DNA of 64,000 nucleotides, from NCBI RefSeq assembly GCF_016925675.1, contig NZ_CP070506.1, forward strand, positions 1,548,501-1,612,500, in the 5' to 3' direction. Within the stretch, counting starts at the first letter, position 1. Each line of letters begins with the position of its first letter. Below, piece after piece: positions 17,285 to 26,219 of this stretch. This stretch comes from Pseudomonas hygromyciniae. GTDB taxonomy: Bacteria > Pseudomonadota > Gammaproteobacteria > Pseudomonadales > Pseudomonadaceae. Under the pieces are notes generated by a model. It saw nothing but the letters and a program-made list of their open reading frames with translations, ran no database searches and was not told the origin of the DNA. The translations under genes were made by a program, and so were the position numbers.

Positions 17285-17971
17285 TCAGCCCTTGAGCTTC
17301 TCGGCAATCCAGATGGTATGCCGGGTGCCCTTGTTGCCATGGGCAAAGACTTGCACTTCTTCGGCCTTGAAGCCGGCCTTGCGCAGCTTGTCGCTGAACT
17401 GCTTGTCGGCGCTGGCCGACCACACGGCCAGCACGCCCTTGGGGCGCAGGGCCTTGGCGCAGGCGCTGAGGCCGCCGGCGGAGTACAGCCAGCTGTTGGC
17501 TTTTTGCGTCAGGCCTTCGGGGCCGTTGTCGACGTCGAGCATGATCGCATCAAAGCCCTGGGGCTCGGCCTGCAAGACCTTGGCCACGTCTTCCAGGCGG
17601 ATCACGGTGCGCGGGTCCTGCAACGGGTTGCCGGATTTTTCCCCAAGGGGGCCGCGATTCCACTCCACTACGCCCGGCACCAACTCTGCCACGACCACTT
17701 GCGCCGTCTTGCCCAGGTGCTTGAGCGCCGAGGCCAGGGTGAAGCCCATGCCCAGGCCACCAATCAATACCCGTGAACCGGGGCGTCCGGCGACTTTGCG
17801 GCAGGGAATTTCTGCCAAGGCGTCTTCGGAACCGTGCATGCGCGTGTTCATCAATTGCCCGCCGTCACCACCCTGGATCTTGATCACAAAATCCTCGCCG
17901 TACTCGAACAGGCACAGGGCGCCGCCGTTGTCGGGGATGGGGGTGGTGTCGAGCAGCACGAAACGTTTCAT
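17285..17971 (-). CDS. spermidine synthase-like methyltransferase-fold protein
   Basis: A 228-residue protein with the Rossmann nucleotide-binding stretch VLIGGLGMGFTLASAL (about residue 68), VVVAELVPGVVEWN and the family's acidic FDAIMLDVDNGP (about 140). The N-terminal beta domain of true SpeE is minimal, so polyamine synthesis is not assured. Many such stand-alone SpeE-like proteins have no assigned substrate. Single gene on the minus strand, downstream region 17214-17284 shows nothing. Confidence 0.75.
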   Translation of the reverse strand: MKRFVLLDTTPIPDNGGALCLFEYGEDFVIKIQGGDGGQLMNTRMHGSEDALAEIPCRKVAGRPGSRVLIGGLGMGFTLASALKHLGKTAQVVVAELVPGVVEWNRGPLGEKSGNPLQDPRTVIRLEDVAKVLQAEPQGFDAIMLDVDNGPEGLTQKANSWLYSAGGLSACAKALRPKGVLAVWSASADKQFSDKLRKAGFKAEEVQVFAHGNKGTRHTIWIAEKLKG

Positions 17972-18052
17972 GGAAATCTCATTGGGAAGGGCATTCTTGC
18001 GCGGTTGGGAGTAGCCTTGGGACTGATTAACAGTCAGGCCATGGAGCCATCG

Positions 18053-18343
18053 ATGAAGTGCAGCATTCTAGCGGTCATTGTAGGGAGTGTGCTCACATTG
18101 GGTGCCGCACACGCCCAGCAGTTGCAACCCGTGCCGAACACACCGGCGACCACCACGGGTGCACCGGGTACTGCAACGCCGACCCCTTATCCGCAAGTCA
18201 CACCGCCGACAGCGCCCAAGCCACAAGGGACCGGGGCGCCGTTGTTGCCGCCGATTGAAATGCCCAAGCCGCCCAAGGACCAGACCTTGCCCGGCTTGCA
18301 ACAAAACGACAGCAAGCCGAAGCCACCGGCGGCGGGTTCTTAA
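18053..18343 (+). CDS. small exported proline-rich protein
   Basis: A 96-residue protein with a signal peptide (ILAVIVGSVLTLGAAHA) followed by a low-complexity Pro/Thr/Gln-rich mature part rich in PxP and KPP units. No conserved domain is visible. The start at 18053 has GGAG six bases upstream; an in-frame ATG at 18041 is a poor alternative. Its last four bases overlap the end of the convergent ptrB gene. Confidence 0.65.
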   Translation: MKCSILAVIVGSVLTLGAAHAQQLQPVPNTPATTTGAPGTATPTPYPQVTPPTAPKPQGTGAPLLPPIEMPKPPKDQTLPGLQQNDSKPKPPAAGS

Positions 18344-20394
18344 ACCAACCCCAGGGCCTTGAACACAAAGGCGTATTCCAGGGCGACATCACGCAAGCCC
18401 TGGTAGCGCCCGCTCATGCCGCCATGGCCGGCGCCCAGTTCGGTCTTGAGCAGCAGCAGGTTGTCGTCGGTCTTGGTGGCGCGCAACTTGGCCACCCATT
18501 TGGCGGCTTCCCAGTACTGCACACGGCTGTCGTTATAGCCGGCGATCACCAGCATCGCCGGGTAGGCCTGGGCGCTGACGTTTTCGTACGGCGCATAGGC
18601 CTTGATCCGGGCGTACACCTCGGGTTCCTGTGGGTTACCCCACTCGTCATATTCAGTGATGGTCAGTGGCAGGTCCGGGTCGAGCATGGTGTTGAGCACA
18701 TCGACAAAGGGCACTTCGGCAATCGCTGCCTGGAACAGTGCCGGGCGCTGGTTGAGCACGGCACCGATCAACAGCCCGCCGGCGCTGCCGCCGCTGATGG
18801 CCAGTTGCTTGGAAGTGGTCAGGCCTTGGGCGATCAAGTGTTCGGCACAGGCAATAAAGTCGCTGAAGGTGTTTTGTTTGTGCTCCTGCTTGCCGGCGCG
18901 GTACCAGGCTTCGCCCAGTTCGCCGCCGCCACGTACGTGGGCGATGGCAAACGCCACCCCCCGGTCCAACAGGCTCAGGCGCGCATGGGAGAACCACGGG
19001 TCCAGGCTTGAACCGTAGGCACCGTAGCCATACAGGTACAGCGGCGTTGGCTGGCCCACCTGGTCGCGCTTGACCACCAGGCTGATCGGCACCTGGGTAC
19101 CATCGGCAGACGTCGCCCACAGTCGCTGGCTGACATAGTCGTCAGCGTTGAACTCACCCAACACCGGGGTTTGCTTGAGCACCTGCTGTGCGCCGCTGGC
19201 CAGTTCCAACTGACGAACCTGCGCCGGGCGATTCAGCGCTTCGTAACGCAGGCGGATCTTGTCGCTGTCGAACTCCAGGCTGTTTTGCACATACAGGCTG
19301 TAGGCCGCGTCTGGCAGTTCCACGCGATAGCTCGGCAGACCTTGTGGGTGCACGTCGATCACTGGCAGGCCGCCAATGCGCAGGCTCAGGGTCATGGCAC
19401 GGGCATTGAGCGTCACGCCATCAAGCATCACCGCGTCATCGTGGGCAATCAGGTTGTGCCACTGCTCTTGGCTGGGCACGCTGCCGTTGTCCGCCGCCTG
19501 GAACAGCGCAAAGTTGATGCCGTCGCGGTTGCTGCGAATAAACCAGGTCCACTGGTCGTCCAGCTTGCCGTGGTCGACATCGTATTCATGGCCTTCAACC
19601 CGTGGCGCCAGGCAGGCAAATGCCTGTTGCGGCTGCTCGGCGTCCAGGGCCCAGATTTCACTGGTGGTCTTGCTGCCCAGGGCCAGGAGCAGTTGGCGCT
19701 CGGAACTGGAGCGGTAGCAATGCAGGAAGAAGCGGCCGTCGGGCTCGTGGAACACCTCCTCGGCAACCGTACCGTCCAGGCGGTAGCGATACAGTTTGTG
19801 TGGGCGATGGGTGTCGTCCAGTTCGCCGAAGAACAGCGTCAGGCTGTCGTTGGCCCAGGTCATGCTGCCGTCGCAATTTTCGAACGTCAGTTCGCTGACC
19901 TTGCCTGAAGACAATTCCTTCACGTACAGGGTGTAGATCTCTTCGCCATTGGTATCCAGGCTGTAGGCCAGACGCTTATGGTCCGGGCTGATGCTGAAGG
20001 CACCGAGGGAGAAAAACCCACCATTGGCCAGCACATTCGGGTCCAGCAGCAATTCTTCGGCGCTTTCATCGATCTGCTGGCTGTCGTCGGCCGGGCGCGG
20101 GCAGCGGTAGTGGCGTGGGTATTCGTCACCGGCGGTGGTGCGCGTGTAGTACAGATAGGGCCCCCAGGGCGAGGGCAGTGACAGATCGGTCTCGAGGATG
20201 CGCCCCTTGATCTCTTGAAACAGCGTTTCGCGCAGCTCTTTTTGATCATCGAGCTGTGCCTCTTGCCAGGCATTTTCGGCCTTGAGGTAGTCGAGCACCT
20301 CGCTGCTGTCGCGTTCCTGCAACCAGGCATACGGGTCCTGGCCTGGGGCGCTGCGGGCAATCGGGGCGGCAGTGATGTGGGTCGATGGAGGCAT
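18340..20394 (-). CDS. ptrB: oligopeptidase B (prolyl oligopeptidase family)
   Basis: A cytoplasmic S9A serine peptidase of 684 residues that cleaves short peptides after Arg or Lys. A seven-blade propeller region (about 70-400) precedes the alpha/beta hydrolase domain. The catalytic triad is Ser537 (GGSAGG), Asp622 (GYNDSRV) and His657 (GAGHGG). The acidic patch ahead of the nucleophile strand and AHVRGGGELG match oligopeptidase B rather than prolyl endopeptidase. The gene converges with the proline-rich protein gene with a four-base overlap. Confidence 0.94.
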   Translation of the reverse strand: MPPSTHITAAPIARSAPGQDPYAWLQERDSSEVLDYLKAENAWQEAQLDDQKELRETLFQEIKGRILETDLSLPSPWGPYLYYTRTTAGDEYPRHYRCPRPADDSQQIDESAEELLLDPNVLANGGFFSLGAFSISPDHKRLAYSLDTNGEEIYTLYVKELSSGKVSELTFENCDGSMTWANDSLTLFFGELDDTHRPHKLYRYRLDGTVAEEVFHEPDGRFFLHCYRSSSERQLLLALGSKTTSEIWALDAEQPQQAFACLAPRVEGHEYDVDHGKLDDQWTWFIRSNRDGINFALFQAADNGSVPSQEQWHNLIAHDDAVMLDGVTLNARAMTLSLRIGGLPVIDVHPQGLPSYRVELPDAAYSLYVQNSLEFDSDKIRLRYEALNRPAQVRQLELASGAQQVLKQTPVLGEFNADDYVSQRLWATSADGTQVPISLVVKRDQVGQPTPLYLYGYGAYGSSLDPWFSHARLSLLDRGVAFAIAHVRGGGELGEAWYRAGKQEHKQNTFSDFIACAEHLIAQGLTTSKQLAISGGSAGGLLIGAVLNQRPALFQAAIAEVPFVDVLNTMLDPDLPLTITEYDEWGNPQEPEVYARIKAYAPYENVSAQAYPAMLVIAGYNDSRVQYWEAAKWVAKLRATKTDDNLLLLKTELGAGHGGMSGRYQGLRDVALEYAFVFKALGLV

Positions 20395-20493
20395 GGATCA
20401 CTCTCTGTCTGGCGGTGGGCCGACGGCATTGCAGCCGTGGCACGGAAAAGCCGTTATCATACGGGCCTGTTTGCCTACCTTGCCATGGACACC

Positions 20494-20949
20494 ATGACCG
20501 AGAACGACTATCTGACCGCTTGGGGCCTCTACGCCTTCGCCGCTTTGGGCTGCCTGTTGGTATGGTTTCGCCTGACCCGCTGGATCTGGCGCTGGCTGCG
20601 CGAACCGCTGCGGTTGCTGATGGCGGTGCTGCTGTTAAGCCCGACCATTGTCGACCCGGTCAAGGAGCAGTTTGCCCCGGCCGTGGCCATCACCGCCCTG
20701 GATCTGTTGCTCAAAGTGGGCAATAACGCCTGGCGGGCGGTGTCCGACTTGCTGATGTACGCCATGATCGCCTTTGGCCTGTACCTGGTCTTTGTGCTGA
20801 TCCGCTGGCCCATCGAGCGTGCCGCCAAGGCCCGGCGTGAGCAGAAGGCCGCCGCTGCGGCAGCGGTTGCGGCCGAGCCAGAAGACGACGAACCCTATGG
20901 CCGTGCGCCGGCCCCTGTCAGTGGTATGCGGGTCGAGCCGCGTCTTTAA
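20494..20949 (+). CDS. small multi-TM inner-membrane protein, unknown function
   Basis: A protein of about 151 residues with three hydrophobic helices (AWGLYAFAALGCLLVWF, LRLLMAVLLLSPTIVD, LLMYAMIAFGLYLVFVLI) and a cytosolic tail with an Ala-rich then acidic segment. The family is unrecognised. ATGs at 20485 and 20494 both open the frame with no clear ribosome-binding site; 20494 gives MTENDY. It is 30 bases upstream of the amidotransferase gene and probably shares its operon. Confidence 0.65.
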   Translation: MTENDYLTAWGLYAFAALGCLLVWFRLTRWIWRWLREPLRLLMAVLLLSPTIVDPVKEQFAPAVAITALDLLLKVGNNAWRAVSDLLMYAMIAFGLYLVFVLIRWPIERAAKARREQKAAAAAAVAAEPEDDEPYGRAPAPVSGMRVEPRL

Positions 20950-20979
20950 CGTTGTAAGCCCTGCATCGAGAGTCCTGGC

Positions 20980-21756
20980 ATGTGTGAATTATTGGGCATG
21001 AGTGCCAACGTACCGACCGATATCGTATTCAGCTTCACCGGGCTGATGCAGCGCGGCGGGCGCACTGGGCCGCATCGCGATGGCTGGGGCATTGCTTTCT
21101 ACGAGGGCCGTGGCCTGCGCTTGTTCCAGGACCCGGCTGCCAGCAGCGAGTCTGAGGTGGCGCTGCTGGTGCAGCGTTATCCCATCAAGAGCGAAGTGGT
21201 GATTGGCCATATCCGCCAGGCCAACGTCGGCAAGGTCAGCCTGTCCAACACCCATCCGTTCGTGCGCGAACTGTGGGGGCGCAACTGGTGTTTTGCCCAT
21301 AACGGTCAACTCGCCGACTTCACGCCCCAGGCCACGTTTTACCGGCCGGTGGGCGACACCGACAGCGAAGCGGCGTTCTGTGACCTGCTCAACCGTATTC
21401 GTGAGGCGTTTCCCGAGCCGGTGGATATCGAGCAAGTGCTGCCGGACCTGATCGCCGCCTGCGCCGAATACCGCAGTAAAGGCGTGTTCAACTGCCTGCT
21501 CAGTGATGGTGATTGGCTGTTCTGCTACTGCTCGACCAAACTGGCACAGATCACCCGTCGCGCGCCCTTTGGCCCTGCGCGCCTGAAAGATGTCGACGTG
21601 ATCGTCGATTTTCAGGCCGAAACCACGCCAAACGATGTCGTAACGGTGATTGCCACCGAACCCTTGACCGAAAACGAGACCTGGACCCGCTACGAACCGG
21701 GCCAGTGGAGCCTGTGGCGGCGCGGCGAATGCGTGCGCCAGGGTACAACCGCATAA
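20980..21756 (+). CDS. class II glutamine amidotransferase (YafJ type)
   Basis: A 258-residue Ntn-hydrolase. Cys2 (MCELLGM) becomes the N-terminal nucleophile after methionine removal, and RDGWGIAFYEG, GHIRQANVG, NTHPF and FAHNGQL are the glutamine-site motifs of this group. No partner synthase domain follows, as in YafJ/EgtC-type proteins, so the ammonia acceptor or gamma-glutamyl substrate is unknown. It is followed after 11 bases by the DUF2937-like gene. Confidence 0.9.
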   Translation: MCELLGMSANVPTDIVFSFTGLMQRGGRTGPHRDGWGIAFYEGRGLRLFQDPAASSESEVALLVQRYPIKSEVVIGHIRQANVGKVSLSNTHPFVRELWGRNWCFAHNGQLADFTPQATFYRPVGDTDSEAAFCDLLNRIREAFPEPVDIEQVLPDLIAACAEYRSKGVFNCLLSDGDWLFCYCSTKLAQITRRAPFGPARLKDVDVIVDFQAETTPNDVVTVIATEPLTENETWTRYEPGQWSLWRRGECVRQGTTA

Positions 21757-21767
21757 GGACGTCGATT

Positions 21768-22310
21768 ATGTTGCTCAGCTATCTGCGCCTGGTGTTGTTT
21801 GCCATCGGCTTGTTGGTCGGGGTGCAAGTCCCGGGGTTTATCAACGACTACGCCAAGCGCGTCGAAGCCCATTTGATCGAAGCCCAGACCGGCCTGCGCG
21901 GGTTTGAAAGCACCGCGCAGCAGTTCTTCAATGGCGATTTGCAGGCATTGGTGGCGCATTACCGCGCCAGTGAGGATCCGGTGTTCCGCAGCGATGCCAA
22001 CAGCCTTGGTAGCTTGCTCGATCGCCAGGTCGCGCTAGACAAGCAATTCCAGGCCATGCAGGGGCCGTGGTACATCCGCGCCTTGCAGGTGGCGGTGGCC
22101 GCCGACCCGGATATCCGCAAGGAAACCTGGAATGGCTACAGCTACCAGATCCTCCTGACCCCCGAGGCCATGGGCTGGGGCCTGGGCGGGGCGATGCTGT
22201 TGTCGTTCGGCCTGGAATGCCTGTTCCGCCTGATCGACTGGGTGGTACTGGGTGGCAAGCGTCTGCGCCAGAGCCGACCGATTGAAGAGCGGGACCTCAA
22301 GGGTTTGTAA
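21768..22310 (+). CDS. DUF2937-like membrane protein
   Basis: A 180-residue protein with an N-terminal TM helix (LRLVLFAIGLLVGVQVPGF), a long periplasmic helical stretch and a C-terminal TM region (MGWGLGGAMLLSFGLECLFRLIDW). The order and the QVPGFxxxYxxRVxAHxxEA pattern match DUF2937 proteins. An AAGGA ribosome-binding site precedes the ATG. Function is unknown; it lies in an operon with the amidotransferase and the upstream small membrane protein. Confidence 0.75.
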   Translation: MLLSYLRLVLFAIGLLVGVQVPGFINDYAKRVEAHLIEAQTGLRGFESTAQQFFNGDLQALVAHYRASEDPVFRSDANSLGSLLDRQVALDKQFQAMQGPWYIRALQVAVAADPDIRKETWNGYSYQILLTPEAMGWGLGGAMLLSFGLECLFRLIDWVVLGGKRLRQSRPIEERDLKGL

Positions 22311-22333
22311 GTCCAAATATGGAACGGGGCTTG

Positions 22334-22360
22334 TGTAGGCGCAGGCTTGCCTGCGATGCA
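22334..22360 (+). repeat. REP singlet (family B variant)
   Basis: TGTAGGCGCAGGCTTGCCTG followed by CGATGCA matches one arm of the element at 15610 but has no partner arm. It lies just after the DUF2937-like gene. Confidence 0.6.
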
Positions 22361-22401
22361 CAGAGGTATCTACACAACTTCCAGAATTGACGAACCTCCC
22401 T

Positions 22402-22535
22402 TGTGGCGAGCGGGCTTGCCCCGCGCTGGGCTGCGAAGCAGCCCTAAAAACAGGCGCCGCAGTTAACCTGAACGTCCGTGGAGGTCTTATTGGGGCTGCT
22501 TTGCAGCCCAGCGCGGGGCAAGCCCGCTCGCCACA
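22402..22535. repeat. REPIN-type inverted repeat (family A)
   Basis: Arms beginning TGTGGCGAGCGGGCTTGCCC and ending with the inverse GGGCAAGCCCGCTCGCCACA flank a short unique centre. The inner palindrome is GGGCTGCGAAGCAGCCC. With the nearby singlet it fills most of 22311-22609. Confidence 0.85.
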
Positions 22536-22609
22536 ACAGCCCTCTCTGCTTGGATTTACGCGTTGCGGCAAAAATGCTGCGGTTCACAGGCAAGCCAGCC
22601 CCCGCCGTC

Positions 22610-23548
22610 TCAATCGGATTTCTTTAGTGAGGGCGGGTGGCTGAGCACCATGCGCTCTTCACCCACGTCCTCGGCATACCGCGCCACCACGCTCTGGCAC
22701 AACGCAACAATCTCCTCCACCAACTCCACGCCCACCCGCCACGACACTACCACCTGTAGGTTCGGCAGGCGCTGCGCCATCGGCAGCATGACCAATTCGC
22801 CCCGCGCCAACTCTTCGCTGACCAGCACCGGCGGCAACGCGCCGATACCGAAACCGTCGCGTAGCAAGCGGGTGATGGCCGACACCGAGTTCACACAGTT
22901 CATGCGCGGCGCCGCCACACCATGGGCCTGCATCAGGCTCAACACGTCCTGGTGCGGGTGGGAGTTTTTCGAATAGGTGATGATCCGCTCCTGGGCCAGC
23001 TCGGCGAGGGAGGCGTAGTCGCGGTTGTAGATGGAATGGCTGGCGACGATCCAGCCCATGGGGTGACTGGCCAGTTCCAGGCTGCGCACCGATTCCTGGC
23101 GCAGCAGGTCGGTCTGCAGGATCAGATCAAGAAAGCCTTTTTGCAGCTGATCGCAGAGGTTCAGTGCGGTATCGGCGACCAACTCGATTTCCACCAGGGG
23201 GAAGTGGTCCATCAGTTCGGTCACCAACGGGCTGAGCCAGGTATGGATCACCGTGTCCATCGCGCCGATGCGAATGCGTCCGACCTTGCTGCTGGTGGTT
23301 TCCAGCGACTGCTTGAGCCCCTGCATGGTGACCATCATCTGCTCGGCATAATCGAGCACCTTCATCCCATCCGGGGTCAGGCTCACACCTCGCGAGTCCC
23401 GCAGGAACAGTTTCACCCCCAGCTCGCTTTCCAGTACCGCAATGCGGCTGGAGATCGAGGCCTGGGTGGTGAACAGCTTCTCTGCGGTCAGCCGGAAGCT
23501 CTTGAGCCGGGCCACCCAGACGAAGGTTTCGAGGAACTTCAAATTCAT
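22610..23548 (-). CDS. LysR-type transcriptional regulator (likely of pxpABC)
   Basis: A 312-residue LysR regulator: N-terminal helix-turn-helix (residues 1-60, LKSFRLTAEKLFTTQASISSR quoted in part) and a C-terminal effector-binding domain (about 90-300). It is divergent from the 5-oxoprolinase operon with 178 bases between, the standard position for a LysR activator of its neighbour. The ligand (5-oxoproline or a related metabolite) is inferred from context only. Confidence 0.88.
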   Translation of the reverse strand: MNLKFLETFVWVARLKSFRLTAEKLFTTQASISSRIAVLESELGVKLFLRDSRGVSLTPDGMKVLDYAEQMMVTMQGLKQSLETTSSKVGRIRIGAMDTVIHTWLSPLVTELMDHFPLVEIELVADTALNLCDQLQKGFLDLILQTDLLRQESVRSLELASHPMGWIVASHSIYNRDYASLAELAQERIITYSKNSHPHQDVLSLMQAHGVAAPRMNCVNSVSAITRLLRDGFGIGALPPVLVSEELARGELVMLPMAQRLPNLQVVVSWRVGVELVEEIVALCQSVVARYAEDVGEERMVLSHPPSLKKSD

Positions 23549-23586
23549 GGGATCAACTTTTTCTTATGCATGGATCGGTTTTTATT

Positions 23587-23689
23587 AGTTGGACGCAGCA
23601 GGGGCTGCGCGCCAAAAATCGGGCTGTCTCACGATAAGCGTCGTCGGGGCTCAGGACAACATCGTTGCGGGATCTTGGTAAAAGATCCC
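23587..23689. promoter_or_regulatory. candidate operator and leader hairpin ahead of pxpA
   Basis: An imperfect dyad at about 23587-23613 has TTGGACGCAGC facing GGCTGCGCGCCAA. A second perfect stem, GGGATCTT (23669-23676) with AAGATCCC (23682-23689), loop GGTAA, lies 37 bases before the pxpA start. The first may be a LysR site; the second could be a transcript-leader structure. Confidence 0.4.
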
Positions 23690-23726
23690 ACACTACAAAA
23701 AAATAAAGCCTACAGGAGTCCTCACC

Positions 23727-24470
23727 GTGAGCCGCCTGCTATTGAATTGCGACATCGGCGAAAGTTTTGGCGCCTGGACCATGGGTCTGGATGCCGAGGT
23801 CATGCCATTTATCGATTGCGCCAACATTGCCTGCGGCTTCCATGCCGGCGACCCAGGCATCATGCGCAAGACCGTCGCCCTGGCATTGCAGCATGGCGTG
23901 CAGATCGGTGCGCACCCGGCTTATCAGGACCTGGCAGGCTTTGGCCGCCGCTCCATGGCGTATGCGCCTGAGGAAATCCAGGACCTGCTGCATTACCAGA
24001 TCGGGGCCCTCGACGGTATCTGCCGGGCCCAGGGTGGTCGGGTCAGCTACGTCAAGCCTCATGGCGCGATGTACAACGACATGATGGCCAAGCCTGCACA
24101 GCTGCGCGCGGTGATCCAGGCCGTGGCGGCGTACGACGCCAGCCTGCCGTTGATGCTCATGGCCACCCGTGACAACCGCGCCGCCCAGGCCCTGGGTGAT
24201 GAGTATGGCGTGACCCTGTGGTTCGAAGCCTTTGCCGACCGTGCCTACGACAACGCCGGGCACCTGGTCTCGCGCCAGTTGCCGGGCGCGGTGCATCACG
24301 ATGCGCAGGTCATCCTTCAGCAGGCCCTGACCATTGCCCGTGGTGAAACCCTGGTCGCCAGCGATGGCAGCCCCTTGCTGTTGCAGGCCGACACCCTCTG
24401 TGTGCATGGCGATAACGCCAGTTCGGTGGCAGCGGTGCAGCGCATTCGCCAGGCGTTGACGCCACCATGA
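23727..24470 (+). CDS. pxpA: 5-oxoprolinase subunit A (LamB/YcsF family)
   Basis: A 247-residue subunit of the prokaryotic ATP-dependent 5-oxoprolinase that opens 5-oxo-L-proline to glutamate. The family N-terminus is clear ([17 protein letters not shown]) with the metal-site stretches [16 protein letters not shown] and [11 protein letters not shown]. It starts with GTG behind CAGGAG. It overlaps pxpB by four bases. Confidence 0.95.
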   Translation: MSRLLLNCDIGESFGAWTMGLDAEVMPFIDCANIACGFHAGDPGIMRKTVALALQHGVQIGAHPAYQDLAGFGRRSMAYAPEEIQDLLHYQIGALDGICRAQGGRVSYVKPHGAMYNDMMAKPAQLRAVIQAVAAYDASLPLMLMATRDNRAAQALGDEYGVTLWFEAFADRAYDNAGHLVSRQLPGAVHHDAQVILQQALTIARGETLVASDGSPLLLQADTLCVHGDNASSVAAVQRIRQALTPP

Positions 24471-25171
24471 AGCCACGGATTGAAGTAGTCGCCATCGATT
24501 GCCTGATGGTGCGCCTGTTTGATGGGATCGCCGAAGACAACATGCCCTGGATGCTTGCCGCCACGCGCCGGCTGCGCGAGGGGTTTGGCGTGGCGCTGGT
24601 GGACCTGGTGCCTTCCTACACGACCTTGATGGTGCATTACGACCTGCTGGCGCTGAATCCCACACAGGCCCGGGAGCTGATCGACCAGGCCCTGACAGAC
24701 TTGCAGCCACAGGCCCAAGGCAGCGGGCAGTGTCACGTATTGCCGGTGTGGTATGACCTGAGCGTCGGCCCTGAACTGACCTTGCTCGCCCAGCGCAGCG
24801 GGCTGGCGGTCAACGAGGTGATTCGCCGGCACAGCCAGCATCAATACCAGGTCTTCGCCCTCGGTTTTGCCCCCGGTTTTGCCTTTATGGGCCTGGTGGA
24901 AGAACAGCTCGCCGCGCCACGCCTGAACACCCCGCGCAAACGCGTGGCGCCGGGCAGCGTCGGCATCGCCGAGCGGCAGACCGCAGCCTACCCAGTGGAG
25001 TCCCCAGGGGGCTGGAACCTGATCGGCCGCACCCCGGCCAAACTGTTCGACCGCGAGCGCGACGGCTACAGCCTGATGCAGCCGGGCGACAGTGTGCGTT
25101 TCGAAGCCATTGGCCGCGCTGAATTTATCAACCTGGGGGGCGATGACACGCCTTTGGAGGCCCAGGCATGA
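24467..25171 (+). CDS. pxpB: 5-oxoprolinase subunit B (KipI family)
   Basis: A 234-residue protein with the AHS1/KipI signature region: [42 protein letters not shown] and [16 protein letters not shown]. With subunit C it forms the ATP-dependent part of 5-oxoprolinase. Overlapping ATGA junctions at both ends show translational coupling within pxpABC. Confidence 0.95.
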   Translation: MKPRIEVVAIDCLMVRLFDGIAEDNMPWMLAATRRLREGFGVALVDLVPSYTTLMVHYDLLALNPTQARELIDQALTDLQPQAQGSGQCHVLPVWYDLSVGPELTLLAQRSGLAVNEVIRRHSQHQYQVFALGFAPGFAFMGLVEEQLAAPRLNTPRKRVAPGSVGIAERQTAAYPVESPGGWNLIGRTPAKLFDRERDGYSLMQPGDSVRFEAIGRAEFINLGGDDTPLEAQA

Positions 25172-26082
25172 GCCGTTTGTTGATCGAAGCCAGCACCGCG
25201 CTGTGCCTGTTGCAGGACGCCGGGCGTTTTGGTGTGCGGCATTTGGGCGTGACCCAGGGCGGCGCTCTGGATTGGGTATCGATGTCCTGGGCCAACTGGC
25301 TGCTGGGCAACCCGCTGGATGCGCCGGTGGTGGAAATCACCCTGGGCGGTTTTACCGTGCTGGCTGAGGACTATTGCGTGCTGGCCCTGGCGGGCGCGGA
25401 CTTGGGTGCGTTTATCGACGAGCGCGCCATCAGCCCGGGCCGCAGTTTCATTCTGCAAAAAGGCCAGCGTTTGCGCTTCACCCAACCATTCCGTGGTGCG
25501 CGGGCTTACCTGGCGGCGCCGGGAGGTTTTGATGCGCCCAAGGTGCTGGGCAGTTGTGCCAGCGTCGGGCGCGAGGCCTTGGGCGGTTTGGACGGGTTTG
25601 GCCGGGCCCTGGCTGAAGGGGCGTTGCTGGCCTATTGCGGCACGAGCAGTCATTTGCGTGAGTTGCCTGTGGAGCAATTGCACCCTGCGGCGCCCCTGGA
25701 CGTGATTCTCGGTGCGCAGATCGGCCAGTTCAGCGGCCAGAGCCTGTTCGATGTGTTTAACACCGAATGGGCCCTGGACAGCCGCGCCGATCGCATGGGC
25801 ATGCGCTTGCTGGGCACGCCGCTGGCGTATCAAGGAGCGTCGCTGATCTCCGAAGGCATCCCATTGGGCGCGATCCAGGTACCGCCGGATGGGCAGCCGA
25901 TTGTGTTGCTCAATGATCGCCAGACCATTGGCGGCTATCCGCGATTGGGCGCGTTGACGCCGTTGTCATTGGCGCGCTTGGCCCAGTGCCTGCCGGGGGA
26001 GAAAGTGCGGTTGGCGCCGGTGATGCAGGAGACGGCGTACCGGGAGCATCTCAAGTCTTTGCAGCGATTTGCGACGCCCTAG
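25168..26082 (+). CDS. pxpC: 5-oxoprolinase subunit C (KipA family)
   Basis: A 304-residue AHS2/KipA-family protein. Diagnostic stretches are QDAGRFGVRHLGVTQGGALD near the N-terminus, RAYLAAPGGFDAP, and the C-terminal SEGIPLGAIQVPPDGQPIVLLNDRQTIGGYP (partly quoted). It starts in the ATGA shared with the pxpB stop and closes the operon; a REP pair follows 19 bases after the stop. Confidence 0.95.
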   Translation: MSRLLIEASTALCLLQDAGRFGVRHLGVTQGGALDWVSMSWANWLLGNPLDAPVVEITLGGFTVLAEDYCVLALAGADLGAFIDERAISPGRSFILQKGQRLRFTQPFRGARAYLAAPGGFDAPKVLGSCASVGREALGGLDGFGRALAEGALLAYCGTSSHLRELPVEQLHPAAPLDVILGAQIGQFSGQSLFDVFNTEWALDSRADRMGMRLLGTPLAYQGASLISEGIPLGAIQVPPDGQPIVLLNDRQTIGGYPRLGALTPLSLARLAQCLPGEKVRLAPVMQETAYREHLKSLQRFATP

Positions 26083-26101
26083 AGAACACTGCAAAACCAA
26101 G

Positions 26102-26190
26102 TGTGGGAGCGGGTTTGCTCGCGATAGCAGTGGGTCAGTCACTGTTGTACTGACTGATACACCGCTATCGCGAGCAAGCCCGCTCCCACA
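26102..26190. repeat. REP-type inverted repeat (family B)
   Basis: TGTGGGAGCGGGTTTGCTCG and its inverse CGAGCAAGCCCGCTCCCACA flank an inner dyad GTCAGTCA...TGACTGA. Length is 89 bases, the same as the copy at 56663. It sits between the converging pxpC and VWA genes. Confidence 0.85.
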
Positions 26191-26219
26191 TTTGGATCTG
26201 CATCCAGGCAGAAAATGAT

